From positions 930,001-994,000 of the forward strand of contig NZ_FQUX01000001.1 in assembly GCF_900129275.1 (NCBI RefSeq): a stretch of DNA of 64,000 nucleotides, written 5' to 3'. The notes beneath the pieces are model-generated. The model ran no database searches. It was given only the letters and a program-made list of their open reading frames with translations, and had not been told where the DNA came from. This DNA is from Arenibacter palladensis. Lineage in GTDB: Bacteria > Bacteroidota > Bacteroidia > Flavobacteriales > Flavobacteriaceae. The position numbers and the translations under genes are program-made. This document shows positions 17,639 through 26,716 of the stretch, in pieces (within the stretch, counting starts at the first letter, position 1; the number at the start of each line of letters is the position of its first letter).

Positions 17639-18997
17639 ATGAGTGAAGGACGTAGAAATTTTATCAAAAAAACGGCATTGGCATCAGGAGGCATAGCTTT
17701 GGGAATCAATTCTATGAGTGCCAAAAGCTATAGTAAGATCATTGGCGCCAACGATCGGGTAAGAGTAGGGATTGCAGGGTTTTCCAATAGGGCCAAAGGG
17801 GCATTGATTCCTGCATTTTTGGGGCATCATAAAAAACAGAATTTTGAAATTGTGGGGGTTTCCGATATATGGAACCGCAGAAGGGATGAAGGAGCGGCCT
17901 ACCTGAAGGAGAAAACCGGGGACAAGATGAGAGTTTGGAGAAACCATGATGAAATGTACGAGGAAAATAAAATAGATGCCGTCATAATTTCAACTCCAGA
18001 TTTCCAACATGCCCTGCACACAGTACAGGCTGCCAATGCAAAAAAAGATATATATGTAGAAAAGCCTTTTGCAGAAACTATGGAAGACGCAAGGGTAGGT
18101 AAAAAAGCGGTAGAAGATTCTGGAATCGTGTTTCAGATTGGTTCCCAAAGGCGAAGTGGTCGTAATTATCATGCTGCCAACGACTACATTAAATCGGGTA
18201 AATTTGGGGATATCGTAATGGTTGAAATGAGTTGGAACGTAAATCAACCGGATAGATGGCGCTTACCAGAATTGACTAGTCAAATCAAGGAATCGGATAC
18301 CGATTGGAAGCGATATTTAATGAATAGACCCTATGAGGCCTGGGATCCTAGAAAATATTTGGAGTATAGATTGTTTTGGCCTTTTTCTTCAGGAATTCCA
18401 GGACAATGGATGTCCCACCAGATTGATACCGTTCACTGGTTTACTGGCTTGAACCATCCAAGAAGCGTTGCTGCCAATGGAGGAATCTATCTTTGGAAGG
18501 ACGGAAGAAAAAATTATGATACCATGACAGCGGTATTCGATTATGGCCCAATGGATGATCTTTCCAAAGGTTTCCAAGTGGTATATTCCTCCAGATTTAC
18601 CAATTCTGCAGGGGGTACCAAGGAGATCTACTATTCCAATGGGGGAGAATTAAACTTGGATACCAACAAGGTGAGTCCCAATGGTGGATTAAAGGCTTCC
18701 CATGCCAATAAAATGGGAATGCAGGAGAATCTATTGCCAGAGTTTGATCTGTCTGATAGTGACGTACAAGTGGTTACCTCAGCCGATACCGGTGCCGATA
18801 ATATGACCTCTTTGCATATGTTGAATTGGATGGAATGTGTAAGGAGCAGAAAAGAAACAAATGGTCCAATAGATGCTGCCTACAATCATTCTATTGCCAA
18901 TATTATGACCACCGCAGCCCTTAGAACTGGATTAAAATCCACCTTCGATGAGAAGGCTCAGGATGTTTTGGCCGGGGATAAGGTGTTCAAATATTAA
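17639..18997 (+). CDS. Tat-exported Gfo/Idh/MocA oxidoreductase
   Basis: A 452-residue NAD(P)-dependent oxidoreductase with a twin-arginine signal (GRRNFIKKTALASGG), so it is exported folded with its cofactor. The Rossmann segment VRVGIAGFSNRAKGALIPAF is followed by the sugar-dehydrogenase hallmark EKPF, with Lys142, at 141-144. A Gfo/Idh/MocA C-terminal beta domain follows (residues ~160-400). Exported members, such as GH109 or glucose-fructose oxidoreductase types, keep NAD(P) bound and oxidise and re-reduce sugar hydroxyls. Between two DUF1080 genes, the expected job is oxidation of a sugar C3 hydroxyl to a keto group. The gap to the upstream gene is 29 bp. Confidence 0.9.
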   Translation: MSEGRRNFIKKTALASGGIALGINSMSAKSYSKIIGANDRVRVGIAGFSNRAKGALIPAFLGHHKKQNFEIVGVSDIWNRRRDEGAAYLKEKTGDKMRVWRNHDEMYEENKIDAVIISTPDFQHALHTVQAANAKKDIYVEKPFAETMEDARVGKKAVEDSGIVFQIGSQRRSGRNYHAANDYIKSGKFGDIVMVEMSWNVNQPDRWRLPELTSQIKESDTDWKRYLMNRPYEAWDPRKYLEYRLFWPFSSGIPGQWMSHQIDTVHWFTGLNHPRSVAANGGIYLWKDGRKNYDTMTAVFDYGPMDDLSKGFQVVYSSRFTNSAGGTKEIYYSNGGELNLDTNKVSPNGGLKASHANKMGMQENLLPEFDLSDSDVQVVTSADTGADNMTSLHMLNWMECVRSRKETNGPIDAAYNHSIANIMTTAALRTGLKSTFDEKAQDVLAGDKVFKY

Positions 18998-19015
18998 TCT
19001 AAAAACATCAATAGC

Positions 19016-20083
19016 ATGAATAAAATCAAAATTAGTTGCATACTCATTCTTTTGGTAATTTCTTCCTGTAAGGATAAGGTGAAAAAGGAGATGGTTGAGG
19101 AACCCTTACCAAGGATGGATCAAGTCACTTTTAACAATGATGAGAAGAACCAAAAGGTAGACGTTCTAATAGATGGTAATTTATTTACAAGCTATGTATA
19201 TGATGGAAAAACACCTAAACCTGTTCTCTATCCGGTAATTACCAAAAGCGGTAAAAAAATAACCCGGGGGTTCCCTATAGAACCTGTAGAGGGGGAAAGG
19301 GTAGATCATCCGCACCATGTGGGGATTTGGTTTAATTACGGTGATGTAAACGGGTTGGATTTTTGGAACAATTCCTATGCCATAAAAGAAGGGGATAAAT
19401 ATAAATATGGAACCATCAACCATCGGCAGATCGTGGATACCAATGCAGAAAAGGGTACCCTAGTTACCAAAGCTAGCTGGGATACTTCGGATAATACCAC
19501 GCTATTGGAGGAAACAACAGAATTTGCCTTCAGTCAAGACGGGGATACTAGGAAGATTATTAGGACCACTACCCTGAAAGCCTTGGAAGATGTATCCTTT
19601 AAGGACAATAAGGAGGGAATGATTGCTATCCGGGTAACTAGAGGGCTGGAGCTACCTTCGGATCAGCCATCCATATTTATGGATGCCAATGGGATACCAA
19701 CCGAGGTGAAAGCATTGAACAATGAGGGTGTTAATGGTAATTATTTAACCAGCGAAGGAAAGACAGGTGAAGAGGCTTGGGGAACTCGGGCCAAATGGAC
19801 TACTCTGTACGGAAAGATTGCGGATGAGCCTGTTTCGGTAACCATAATGGATCATCCCGGTAATGTGGGTTATCCCACCTATTGGCATGCCAGGGGTTAC
19901 GGACTTTTTGCGGCCAATCCACTGGGACAGGAGGTATTTTCAGAAGGTAAGGAAAAATTGAATTTCAGTTTGGCCAAAGGCGATTCCGTTACTTTTAAAT
20001 ACTCCATTTTGGTTCACAATGGCGAGCAGCTGACCGAAGATTCACTGAACGGATATTTTTCTGATTTTAGCAATGGCCAATAA
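19016..20083 (+). CDS. DUF6807 (PmoA-like) lipoprotein
   Basis: A 355-residue lipoprotein with a signal ending in a lipobox (VISSC, Cys18). The body matches the DUF6807 / PmoA-family pattern: PVLYPVITKSGKKITRGFP, then DHPHHVGIWFNYGDVNGLDFWN with clustered His, and near the end ITIMDHPGNVGYPTYWHARGYG-like sequence and LGQEVFS. The His/Asp-rich segments suggest a metal or active site, but no reaction is established for the family to my knowledge, and the PmoA name does not mean methane oxidation here. It starts 18 bp after the oxidoreductase gene, and its last 11 bp overlap the next DUF1080 gene, so it is firmly in the operon. Confidence 0.8.
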   Translation: MNKIKISCILILLVISSCKDKVKKEMVEEPLPRMDQVTFNNDEKNQKVDVLIDGNLFTSYVYDGKTPKPVLYPVITKSGKKITRGFPIEPVEGERVDHPHHVGIWFNYGDVNGLDFWNNSYAIKEGDKYKYGTINHRQIVDTNAEKGTLVTKASWDTSDNTTLLEETTEFAFSQDGDTRKIIRTTTLKALEDVSFKDNKEGMIAIRVTRGLELPSDQPSIFMDANGIPTEVKALNNEGVNGNYLTSEGKTGEEAWGTRAKWTTLYGKIADEPVSVTIMDHPGNVGYPTYWHARGYGLFAANPLGQEVFSEGKEKLNFSLAKGDSVTFKYSILVHNGEQLTEDSLNGYFSDFSNGQ

Positions 20084-20696
20084 GTCTCATTTGAAATATT
20101 ACGCTATTTTATTGCTTTTCCTAACTTTTGGCAACAGTGGAATGGCTCAGGATTTGGAAAAGACATCCATGTACAGTGTGTTCAATGGTAAAACTTTGGA
20201 GTCCTGGAAAATTCCTGATGGAGGGGAATGGTCCGTTAAGAACGGAAAAATAATAGCAAAGAATAATCCCGAAAAAAAGGGTTCCATACTTTGGACCGAT
20301 GAAAGTTATAATGACTTTGTGGTTCAATTGGATTTTAAAATGATAAGTGGGAACATTGATTCTGGAATATTTATGCGGGGCGAGGATAAACAAAATCCTC
20401 AGATTCAAATTGGCATATCGGGCTCACTAAAAAGGGATATGACGGGGTCACCATATGTGCCTGGAGCCAGTTATCCTGTGGAAGCCAAGAATATAAATAA
20501 ATTATTGCGTCTAAAGGGATGGAATACTATCAAGGCCCTCGCAGTAAACAATAAGTATACGGTTTGGTTAAATGGGGAGGAAGTCATGAACTATACTATG
20601 GATAATGCCAACCTACATGGCCCCGTTGGGCTGCAATTGCATCCGGGGAGGGAAATGGAGATACACTTTAGAAAAATAGTTTTAGGCAAGCTTTAA
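20073..20696 (+). CDS. DUF1080 (3-keto-disaccharide hydrolase) protein
   Basis: A 207-residue secreted protein with a signal peptide to about residue 25 (NSGMAQ). A single DUF1080 domain opens with SVFNGKTLESWKIPDGG. It has the DSGIFMRGEDKQNPQIQIG strand carrying the conserved Gly-Ile-Phe-x-Arg, and ends with YTVWLNGEEVMNY and HPGREMEIHFRKI. It overlaps the DUF6807 gene and is the last structural gene before the LacI regulator. The fold family includes 3-keto-glycoside hydrolases. It probably acts in the periplasm with the Tat-exported oxidoreductase. Confidence 0.88.
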   Translation: MANKSHLKYYAILLLFLTFGNSGMAQDLEKTSMYSVFNGKTLESWKIPDGGEWSVKNGKIIAKNNPEKKGSILWTDESYNDFVVQLDFKMISGNIDSGIFMRGEDKQNPQIQIGISGSLKRDMTGSPYVPGASYPVEAKNINKLLRLKGWNTIKALAVNNKYTVWLNGEEVMNYTMDNANLHGPVGLQLHPGREMEIHFRKIVLGKL

Positions 20697-20710
20697 ACAG
20701 AATCAAGTTG

Positions 20711-20718
20711 TAATTTTG
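20711..20718 (+). promoter_or_regulatory. Candidate -7 element for the LacI regulator
   Basis: TAATTTTG (TAnnTTTG) lies 48 bp before the regulator's ATG, in the short gap after the DUF1080 gene. It suggests the regulator has its own promoter. No clear TTTG -33 box at 19-21 bp is visible, and no copy of operator A is present here. Confidence 0.35.
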
Positions 20719-20766
20719 CCGCCATTTTATATTGCCCCTATAATGTTAATTTAAGATAACTGGTCT

Positions 20767-21816
20767 ATGGACAATCTTATCGGAATTAAACAAATTGCCA
20801 AACTGGCCAATGTTTCCATTGGCACGGTAGATAGGGTGTTACATAATAGACCTGGGGTCTCCAATGCCACACGCGACAAGATAAAGGCTATAATCAAGGA
20901 AACCGGATATAAAAAGAATACGGTAGCCAGTCGCCTTAATTTGGCAGGACGCAAGAAATTAAAAATAGCCGTACTTATACCAGAGGTATCCAGTAATTGG
21001 AGCTATTGGGAACTGCCCAAAAAAGGTATCGAAAAGGCCGTGGAGGAGTTAAGCGAGATGGGTATCCTTGTCTCATATTACTATTTTAACGATCCTTTTT
21101 CCTTTATAAAATTGGGAGACGCCATTACGAATAAAAATTATGACGCCTTGGTCACGGTTCCATTTTTTATGGTGGAATGCAACAATCTATTAAGTAAGAC
21201 CAAAGCCAAAAACATTCCTGTAGTCTTTATGGATACGGAAATCAAACTGGATTACCCTTCCTACTTTATTCGGCAGAATTCACATAAGGCCGGAATGGTG
21301 GGGGCTAGGCTTTTACATGGGCTGGTTGGGACCGAGGGACTCTATTTTGTAATCAATATTGTAACGGATAGGGGATTGCACGCCAATAATCAACAAAGGG
21401 AAAATGGCTTTAGGGAATTCTTTGCAACGAATTTCAAGGGAAAGCCAATTTCTATTATGACCATAAATCATCCAATAGATCGTCCTTTCGAAATAAATCC
21501 TGAAATTGAAAACTGGTTCAAGGACCCTAGACGAAAAGGCATTTTTGTAACCAATGCAAGATCTTATTTAATTCCAGACATTCTTAAGACCTATAATGTT
21601 TCCAATGTTTCTGTGGTGGGCTTTGACCTCCATCAGGATAACTTGGAATGCCTAAGAAAGCAGGAGATTGATTTTTTAATCAATCAAAAGCCGGAATTTC
21701 AAGGGTATACTGCTATTAAGGGAATGTTCAAATTTCTTACGGAACAGGATTCCTCAGATTTAAATATGGATGTCCCTGTGGAAATAATTGTGCAGGAGAA
21801 TAGTGATGCACTTTAG
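20767..21816 (+). CDS. LacI-family transcriptional regulator
   Basis: A 349-residue regulator. The N-terminal helix-turn-helix (GIKQIAKLANVSIGTVDRVLHNRPGVS, residues 6-32) and hinge helix (KNTVASRLNLAGRK, ~56-69) are typical of LacI/GalR proteins. The rest is a periplasmic-binding-protein-like sensor domain with KIAVLIPEVSSNWSYWE and NARSYLIPDILKTY. The YKKN and VDRVLHNRPGVS variant is seen in Bacteroidota members that bind sugars or sugar derivatives. It lies between the DUF1080 operon and susDC, and is the obvious candidate to bind the palindromes at 16188 and 26749-26780. A shared terminator separates it from susD. Confidence 0.92.
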   Translation: MDNLIGIKQIAKLANVSIGTVDRVLHNRPGVSNATRDKIKAIIKETGYKKNTVASRLNLAGRKKLKIAVLIPEVSSNWSYWELPKKGIEKAVEELSEMGILVSYYYFNDPFSFIKLGDAITNKNYDALVTVPFFMVECNNLLSKTKAKNIPVVFMDTEIKLDYPSYFIRQNSHKAGMVGARLLHGLVGTEGLYFVINIVTDRGLHANNQQRENGFREFFATNFKGKPISIMTINHPIDRPFEINPEIENWFKDPRRKGIFVTNARSYLIPDILKTYNVSNVSVVGFDLHQDNLECLRKQEIDFLINQKPEFQGYTAIKGMFKFLTEQDSSDLNMDVPVEIIVQENSDAL

Positions 21817-21866
21817 GGAACCAGCTCCCTCCAACACTTAAGTTGCGTTTAAGTATCAACAAAAAT

Positions 21867-21896
21867 AATAGGCCTCCAAATATTTGGAGGCCTATT
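21867..21896. terminator. Bidirectional terminator
   Basis: A perfect 30-bp palindrome (15-bp arms, centre between 21881 and 21882) rich in GC at its core and ending in TTTTA. It lies between the convergent LacI gene and susD-like gene. Confidence 0.8.
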
Positions 21897-21924
21897 TTAG
21901 TACTAACTCAATGGCTACTATTTA

Positions 21925-23601
21925 TTATTGTGGATATCCTGGGTTTTGTGGGTAGCCTCCCAAGCTTCTGTCTATTTGGTCTTGAGGTATAGGTCTCAGT
22001 GCATGATATGCCTGAATGTTTGGAGCTGCTTGTGGGTTGTACAAGGTAGTTCTCTCAACTAGTTTGCCCGTTCTTACCAAATCCCACCAACGGTGTCCTT
22101 CCCCTGCCAATTCACGTGCCCTTTCGTCCAAGATAAAATCCAGGTCAACATCAGCTCCGGTAATTTGCATGGCCGTTTCCATTCCTGGTACAGCAGCCCT
22201 AACCCTTATCATATTGATATCATCTGCGGCTCCACCTGGATCGCTTTGTTTTAACCTAGCTTCGGCACGTATCAAATAGGCATCGGCCAAACGCATAAGT
22301 ACAAAATCGCGCTGTCCCGGTGTATGTTGTCTGTCAGGACGGGTCGGGTCTATCCATTTGTTCAATGAAGGGAACAACCTTTCTGTATATTCGTCATTGG
22401 TTATCGTCATATAAGGTTTGGTGTCTTGTAAGGACTGTGGCCAATCTATGTCCTTTCCAGGTCCTGGGATATAAACCGCAGTATCTCCTATGCTCAAGGC
22501 AGCCCTTGCAGGTTCACTTCCGCTGGCTTCCGTAGCCGGTTCATCCTTATTGGCGTACCATACATGTTTAAAAGAGTCATCGTATCTGGTGTCTTGGTTT
22601 CGGTCCCAAAGCCCCAACATAAAGTCTGTAGGTCGGTGTCGTTTCCAAGGCCTTCCGTTTTCTACATCCCTTGTCAAACCACGAAGAACATCATACTCCA
22701 TTAAAAAATACAAGTGTCCGCGGTGTCCGAAATCGTCGGTACCGTCGTCAACTTGGGCCTTGGAATTTGTAATGTTCCACACGATTTCACTGTTTTCCTG
22801 ATTGTTTATGTCCCATAGGTCGGCATAATTATCCAAAAGGGAAAAACCGTAGTTGTTTATTACATTGGTCATCAAAGTTTCTGCCCTAGAGGCATCGGTA
22901 CTTTCGGCCCATGAAGTATAACTTCTTGTTAAGAGCGCTTTTGCCAACAAGAATTCTGCAGCAGCTTTTGTAGCCCTACCGTATGGAGATTGTGTAGGAG
23001 GTAAGTTGGCTATGGCAAATTCAAGATCTGGCACGATCGCCTGGCTATAGATTTCAGCCCTTGCCGTCTTATTGGCCTCTATTTCTATTCCAACGGTCTC
23101 CTCTAGGCTTAAATGAACATCGCCGTAGGTATTTGTTAAGTCAAAATAGTAGAGAGCCCTTAGAAATCTCACTTCGCCCAAGCGAATATTTTTAATGGTC
23201 TCGTCCATTTCCAAACCTTCAGAGCGACCTATAACGGCATTTGCTTGGTTGATACCTTTGTACCAGTCTCTCCAAGCATCCCTTACATAACTTTCGGCAC
23301 TGTTGAGCCCAACGTCATAGGTGTTAAAAACCTTATGGCCTCCGTCGGAACCATTTGTCCAGATATCAGAGCCCATAGTTGTCATTGCAAATCCACGCTC
23401 TTGCCCATAAAAGGGTTTTAATAGGGAATAGGTGGCATTGACGGCATCACCAAACCCTTTCTCGGTAGTGTAATATGAAGCTGATGAGACATCGGTCACC
23501 AACTCTTCTTCTAGGAATTTATCACATGAGGTTATGCCAACCAACAGTGATAAAGCCAAGATTTTATATGTTATTCCTTTCATAATATTTTGTTTAGACA
23601 T
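21925..23601 (-). CDS. SusD/RagB family nutrient-binding lipoprotein
   Basis: A 558-residue surface lipoprotein (lipobox ITSC, Cys26 from this start). An in-frame ATG at 23583 gives a cleaner signal peptide (MKGITYKILALS) and could be the true start. The SusD pattern is clear: DKFLEEELVTD after the Cys, helical TPR-like repeats with AEAYFLRALYYF-type sequence (VRFLRALYYFDLTNTYGD), and the C-terminal RLADAYLIRAEARLKQ, ERARELAGEGHRWWDLVRTGKL and NPGYPQ. SusD proteins lie over the SusC barrel and hold glycan substrate. The gene is 31 bp downstream of susC and belongs to the presumed 3-keto-glycoside locus. Confidence 0.95.
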   Translation of the reverse strand: MSKQNIMKGITYKILALSLLVGITSCDKFLEEELVTDVSSASYYTTEKGFGDAVNATYSLLKPFYGQERGFAMTTMGSDIWTNGSDGGHKVFNTYDVGLNSAESYVRDAWRDWYKGINQANAVIGRSEGLEMDETIKNIRLGEVRFLRALYYFDLTNTYGDVHLSLEETVGIEIEANKTARAEIYSQAIVPDLEFAIANLPPTQSPYGRATKAAAEFLLAKALLTRSYTSWAESTDASRAETLMTNVINNYGFSLLDNYADLWDINNQENSEIVWNITNSKAQVDDGTDDFGHRGHLYFLMEYDVLRGLTRDVENGRPWKRHRPTDFMLGLWDRNQDTRYDDSFKHVWYANKDEPATEASGSEPARAALSIGDTAVYIPGPGKDIDWPQSLQDTKPYMTITNDEYTERLFPSLNKWIDPTRPDRQHTPGQRDFVLMRLADAYLIRAEARLKQSDPGGAADDINMIRVRAAVPGMETAMQITGADVDLDFILDERARELAGEGHRWWDLVRTGKLVERTTLYNPQAAPNIQAYHALRPIPQDQIDRSLGGYPQNPGYPQ

Positions 23602-23632
23602 TTAATAATATATCTACTTAAGATTTTTGGCT

Positions 23633-26600
23633 TTAAAAAGTTACGTTCAATCCTAGAGAAAACATTTTGTTACTCGGGATGGTGCTAGATGATAGTCCTC
23701 CATCTTCCTGATCGGTTTCTGAGGATTCGGGATCAAATGTATCGTAGTCTGTAATGGAAAAAAGATTCTGCCCCGCCACATACAGCCTTAGGTTGGACAT
23801 TTTTAGCTTTTCCGTTATGGATTTGGGGAAATTGTAGCCCAAAGTAACATTACGCAATTTTATGTAACTGCCATCAAAATAAGATAAAGTAGAGGCATTT
23901 CTCGGACTTTCCTGATTTTCATTCGGTCTAGGATTGGCATTACTAGGGTTGTCTATAGTCCAATAGTCCACATCTAAATTGTTATAGCGCCCAAATAAGG
24001 AGTTATTGCTATCATGGAATCTGGACCGTATCATTTGCCCTTGTCTGAAATAGAAGAAGAAGCTAAAATCCAATCCTTTGTAGGAGAAATTGTTGGTAAT
24101 ACCTCCATAAAAATCGGGTACATCAGAACCCAAAATTACTCGGTCATCAGGAGTTATGATTCCGTCACCATCCTGATCTGCCAATTTAATTTCACCCGGC
24201 ACCTTTCCTTCTGCAGAATTGGCCAGAGCTTCTTCGGAGGTTTGGTAAATTCCGATTTTTTCATAATCATAGAATACGTTGATCGGAGATCCAATGAACC
24301 ATTGGTTTCCAACATCGTCAATAGAATTGCCATTTTCATCTTTTAGGGCCAATTCCGTAATTTCCTCTTTTAGACCTGCAATGTTGAACCCTATGTCCCA
24401 ATTAAGGCCTTCCGGATTGGTAAGGATATCCGCATTTATATTAAATTCCAAACCAGAAGAAGCAGTTGCTCCAATATTCTGTAGGATACTTTCATATCCA
24501 GAGGTGTATGGCAAACTTCTATTTAACAAAATATCGGTGGTTTTAGTGCTGAACCAATCCAATGCACCGCTAATTCTGCCATTTAAGAAACCATAATCGA
24601 CACCCACGTTAAAGGTTTTGGATACTTCCCATCCCAAATCGGAATTGGGAATTTCATTAAGGCCAAATCCAAGGGCGGTAGTTTCCCCATAGGCATAGGC
24701 AGTACCTTCAAGCCTACCCGCCGTTTGGTAAGGATCTACAGAAGTGTTACCCACTTCCCCGTAGGAAGCTCTTAATTTTAAATCTGACACAGTATTGGAA
24801 TCGCTCAAAAAGTCTTCTTGGGATAATCTCCAACCTGCTGAAAATCCTGGAAAGTAGTTCCATTTGTTGCCTTCCGCCAGTCTTGAGGAACCATCTGCCC
24901 TTAACGAACCTTGGAAGAGATATTTGCCATCTATATCATAATTAACCCTACCCATAAAGGAAGATAGTGTCCATTCTACTAAACCGGAAGTGATATCACC
25001 TTTTACAGATGCAGACCCCATATTGTAAAATTGTTGCGATTCATAAGGAATGTTTGCAACGGCAGTATAGCTATTTTCCTGACGCGATTTTTGGATACTC
25101 TGTAATAAGGTAACTTTCAGGTTTTGATTGTCCGTAATGGATTTGTTGAATGTTAACAAGTTTTCCAGTGTATACCCAAAATTGTCATTGTGCTCAATTG
25201 AAGCATCTCCTGGGCCACCTCTGTTGTCATTGGTCAAACTTCCCCTGAACTGTCCTCTTCTTCTATAGCGGATGTCCGGACCAAAGGTGGTTGTCCATTT
25301 TAATTCTGGACTTATATTGATGTCTAGGTATACCGGTGCAAATATCCTTGTAGTTTTACGCTCATCAATATATGCTCCATCAACCAGTTCGTTCAATGGA
25401 TTGGTTCTAATACCATCGTTAGTAGGTAAGAACAATAGATTTCCCTCATCGTCATATGGTACTCCCAATGGATTTATGGCCAAAGCCTCGCCCATCGTTG
25501 CTGAGGATCCCCAATTTTGAATGGAGTTGGAAATGGAAAATGAGATTCCAACCTTAAAAATATCATTAATACGGTGGTCTAGATTTATTCTTCCCGTAAA
25601 ACGCTCAAAATCCATATTGCTAATAATACCTTGCTCATTGAAATAGCCTAATGAAGCATTAAAGGTAGTGTTCTCAGAGCCGCCGCTCACCCCTAATTGG
25701 TGATTGGTCTGCCATCCGTTGTTTAACACTAAATCCAGCCAATCTGTGGATCTGCCTTCTTCAATGGATTTAAGTTCAACCGGATCCAAGAAAACAGCAG
25801 TGTCATCCGGAATGGTTCCATTCCAGGAAGATCTTCTGGATTCCCTTTTTAAATCTGTAAATTCTGCACCGTCCATCATGTCTACCAATCTGGTAGCCGA
25901 GGTGGTTCCTATATGACTACTATAGGTAACCTTGGTTTTTCCTACCCTTCCACGCTTTGTAGAAATTAGGATTACACCGTTGGCACCTCGTGATCCATAA
26001 ATTGCTGTTGCCGCTGCATCTTTTAATATTTGCATGGATTCAATATCCTGAGGGTTGATATCTGCAACGGATTCGTTTCCACTTATTTGAGGAATACCAT
26101 CTATAACGTATAGTGGATCATTGGAAGCCCCAATAGATCTTCTTCCCCGTATTCTAATAGTAGAGTTTTCTCCTGGTCGTCCACCATCGGCTTGGATGTC
26201 TACCCCTGCAACCTGTCCTTTAATTGCGTCTATACTACTGGAAGTTGCAATTCTTTCTATGGCGCTGGCATCTACAGAAGAAATTGCGGCAGTTACTTCA
26301 CCCTTTTTTTGCGTTCCATAACCAGTTATTATTACTTCGTCCAAGGCTTGGGAATCCTCTTCCATTACCACATTCAAACTGGGACCGGAAACAGTCATTC
26401 TTTTGGTGCTCATACCTATATAAGAGAATTCCAATTGCTTCCCGTTTTCAACGGCAATGGTAAAATTACCATCAAAATCGGTAACGGTTCCCCTAATAGT
26501 ACCTACAACTACTACGCTAACCCCGGGCAATGGCATGTTGTTCGTGTCCGTCACCGTCCCGGAAACTTCCTGTTGAGCTGTTTTTGGGGGGCCATTCAGT

Positions 26601-26716
26601 GCCAGAGCTGGACTGAAAGCTGTGAATAGGGACAAAAAGAAAATCTGAACAAAGATTTTCTTCCAAACAGGAATACCCTGCTGTAAATGAATTGCTTCAT
26701 TAATCTGTTTTTTCAT
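23633..26716 (-). CDS. SusC/RagA family TonB-linked outer-membrane protein
   Basis: A 1,027-residue outer-membrane importer. A long N-terminus with signal sequence (residues ~15-40) is followed by a carboxypeptidase-regulatory-like domain (QEVSGTVTDTNNMPLPGVSVVV). A TonB box-like segment DEVIITGYGTQKKG leads into the plug domain (RGRRSIGASNDPLYVIDGIP, GANGVILISTKRG). A 22-strand barrel ends in the terminal aromatic of FSLGLNVTF. With SusD it imports oligosaccharides into the periplasm, using energy from TonB. Two palindromic sites lie 33-62 bp before its start, one nearly identical to operator A, implying shared control with the DUF1080 operon. Confidence 0.95.
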   Translation of the reverse strand: MKKQINEAIHLQQGIPVWKKIFVQIFFLSLFTAFSPALALNGPPKTAQQEVSGTVTDTNNMPLPGVSVVVVGTIRGTVTDFDGNFTIAVENGKQLEFSYIGMSTKRMTVSGPSLNVVMEEDSQALDEVIITGYGTQKKGEVTAAISSVDASAIERIATSSSIDAIKGQVAGVDIQADGGRPGENSTIRIRGRRSIGASNDPLYVIDGIPQISGNESVADINPQDIESMQILKDAAATAIYGSRGANGVILISTKRGRVGKTKVTYSSHIGTTSATRLVDMMDGAEFTDLKRESRRSSWNGTIPDDTAVFLDPVELKSIEEGRSTDWLDLVLNNGWQTNHQLGVSGGSENTTFNASLGYFNEQGIISNMDFERFTGRINLDHRINDIFKVGISFSISNSIQNWGSSATMGEALAINPLGVPYDDEGNLLFLPTNDGIRTNPLNELVDGAYIDERKTTRIFAPVYLDINISPELKWTTTFGPDIRYRRRGQFRGSLTNDNRGGPGDASIEHNDNFGYTLENLLTFNKSITDNQNLKVTLLQSIQKSRQENSYTAVANIPYESQQFYNMGSASVKGDITSGLVEWTLSSFMGRVNYDIDGKYLFQGSLRADGSSRLAEGNKWNYFPGFSAGWRLSQEDFLSDSNTVSDLKLRASYGEVGNTSVDPYQTAGRLEGTAYAYGETTALGFGLNEIPNSDLGWEVSKTFNVGVDYGFLNGRISGALDWFSTKTTDILLNRSLPYTSGYESILQNIGATASSGLEFNINADILTNPEGLNWDIGFNIAGLKEEITELALKDENGNSIDDVGNQWFIGSPINVFYDYEKIGIYQTSEEALANSAEGKVPGEIKLADQDGDGIITPDDRVILGSDVPDFYGGITNNFSYKGLDFSFFFYFRQGQMIRSRFHDSNNSLFGRYNNLDVDYWTIDNPSNANPRPNENQESPRNASTLSYFDGSYIKLRNVTLGYNFPKSITEKLKMSNLRLYVAGQNLFSITDYDTFDPESSETDQEDGGLSSSTIPSNKMFSLGLNVTF

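Noticed and set aside
19016-20083. Methane monooxygenase subunit suggested by the PmoA family name
   Set aside because: It is a lipoprotein with a soluble body, no membrane helices after the signal, and no partner subunits. The name is historical for DUF6807.
21867-21896. 30-bp perfect palindrome as a LacI operator
   Set aside because: Its sequence is unrelated to the operators at 16188 and 26763, and it lies between convergent gene ends, which fits a terminator.
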